This document shows, piece by piece, positions 18,284 to 18,622 of a stretch of 18,622 nt of DNA (position 1 is the first letter of the stretch; the number at the start of each line of letters is the position of its first letter). Where the stretch lies: positions 1 through 18,622 of the forward strand of contig MSJI02000249.1 in the NCBI GenBank assembly GCA_001931905.2, written 5' to 3'. The translations under genes were made by a program, and so were the position numbers. The stretch comes from Cladosporium sp. IMV 00045. Its lineage: Eukaryota > Ascomycota > Dothideomycetes > Cladosporiales > Cladosporiaceae. A model generated the notes under the pieces. It was not told where the DNA came from and did not search any database. It was given only the letters and a program-made list of their open reading frames with translations.

Positions 18284-18622
18284 CTACTTCGGATTTGATC
18301 TCTTACTAGCTACGATAATACAATCACTCTCGCTTTCGGATATACTACTCTCGATACTTTCGTCTTCCTCGTCCTCGATTTCGGGAGTCGTAGCTTTCGC
18401 TATTCGCTTCCTTTTCGACTTTCCCTTCGACGCTTCTGCTTCCGCTTTCTCGACTACCTCGAGGATTTCCTTCGTATTAAAGACGAACTTCCCTTTTATC
18501 GCTACGCGCTTCCCTTTCTTGCGTTCCTTACGTACCCGTAATAGCTCCCGAGCCTCGGATAGCTCCTTCCGTAAGAGGGTATTCTCGGAAGACGTCCTTT
18601 CGAAAGCCGCTCCCGATCGCTC
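18284..18622 (-). CDS. Transposase C-terminus (pogo/Fot1-like DDE family), partial
   Basis: The frame is open from the right window edge to TAG at 18286-18284, 112 residues without a stop, and lacks its N-terminal part. It starts with a charged helix-like stretch (ENTLLRKELSEARELL), then a very basic block (RKERKKGKRVAIKGKF), then FNTKEILEVVEKAEAEASKGKSKRKR, and ends in an acidic Ser-rich tail (EIEDEEDESIESS). This layout is what I know from the tail after the DDE catalytic domain in fungal Fot1/pogo transposases: a coiled segment with the GKRVAIKGKF-type motif. The catalytic domain is not in the window, so activity cannot be judged. CpA and TpG are nearly absent here as in the RIP-hit repeats, yet no premature stop is present. 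Confidence 0.6.
   Translation of the reverse strand, partial: ERSGAAFERTSSENTLLRKELSEARELLRVRKERKKGKRVAIKGKFVFNTKEILEVVEKAEAEASKGKSKRKRIAKATTPEIEDEEDESIESSISESESDCIIVASKRSNPK

Larger units (their letters stand above)
18228..18622 (-). mobile_element. End of a pogo/Fot1-type DNA transposon, running off the window
   Basis: A minus-strand transposase C-terminus lies here, and its stop codon is 56 bp inside a proposed terminus at 18228, which follows a TA dinucleotide (18226-18227), the target of Tc1/mariner/pogo elements. The terminal part holds a 17-bp tandem repeat. The other end is beyond the window, so the terminal inverted repeat could not be confirmed. Confidence 0.6.

Overview
The window looks like nuclear DNA of a filamentous ascomycete (Pezizomycotina). 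A Dothideomycete-type plant-associated or saprobic mould would fit, but that is a guess. The evidence: genes have short (52-63 bp) introns with GT...CTAAC/CTAAT...AG signals; the proteins are typically fungal (fungal ADAM-type metalloprotease, AIM6-like protein, DHA1-type MFS transporter, GPI-anchored Ser/Thr-rich wall protein); and repeats carry extreme CpA/TpG loss with TpA gain, the signature of repeat-induced point mutation (RIP).

Layout: 1-321 is ordinary-composition DNA with no supported gene. 322-390 holds inverted and direct repeats of a GGTTACACC-type motif around two telomere-like CCCTAA units. 416-7319 is a complete but RIP-destroyed Ty3/gypsy chromovirus, with 141-bp terminal direct repeats, gag with a ruined zinc knuckle, pol (protease, RT, RNase H, integrase, chromodomain), and an unexplained 1.6-kb 3' region with an A20 run. 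7320 to about 7990 is a second AT-rich, RIP-altered remnant, possibly a LINE on the minus strand.

From about 8000 the composition becomes gene-like. A minus-strand ADAM-family metalloprotease (8028-9776) goes from its catalytic domain straight into a transmembrane helix, with no disintegrin domain. A small GPI-anchored secreted protein follows (11193-11519, plus strand). Next is an AIM6-like PLC-type phosphodiesterase (12366-13643, minus). A weak minus-strand ORF lies at 14538-14927. Last is a four-exon MFS drug:H+ antiporter (16238-18080, plus) whose promoter has two compact dyads and a TATA box. No shared pathway links these genes; it is a gene island between repeats.

The right edge (18228-18622) is the end of a DNA transposon with a still-open C-terminal transposase reading frame on the minus strand that runs off the window.

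I saw no tRNA, rRNA, CRISPR array or biosynthetic cluster, and no convincing new multi-gene system. The most interesting points are the disintegrin-less ADAM, the open transposase frame in CpA-poor DNA, the structured left boundary, and the unexplained 3' part of the chromovirus.
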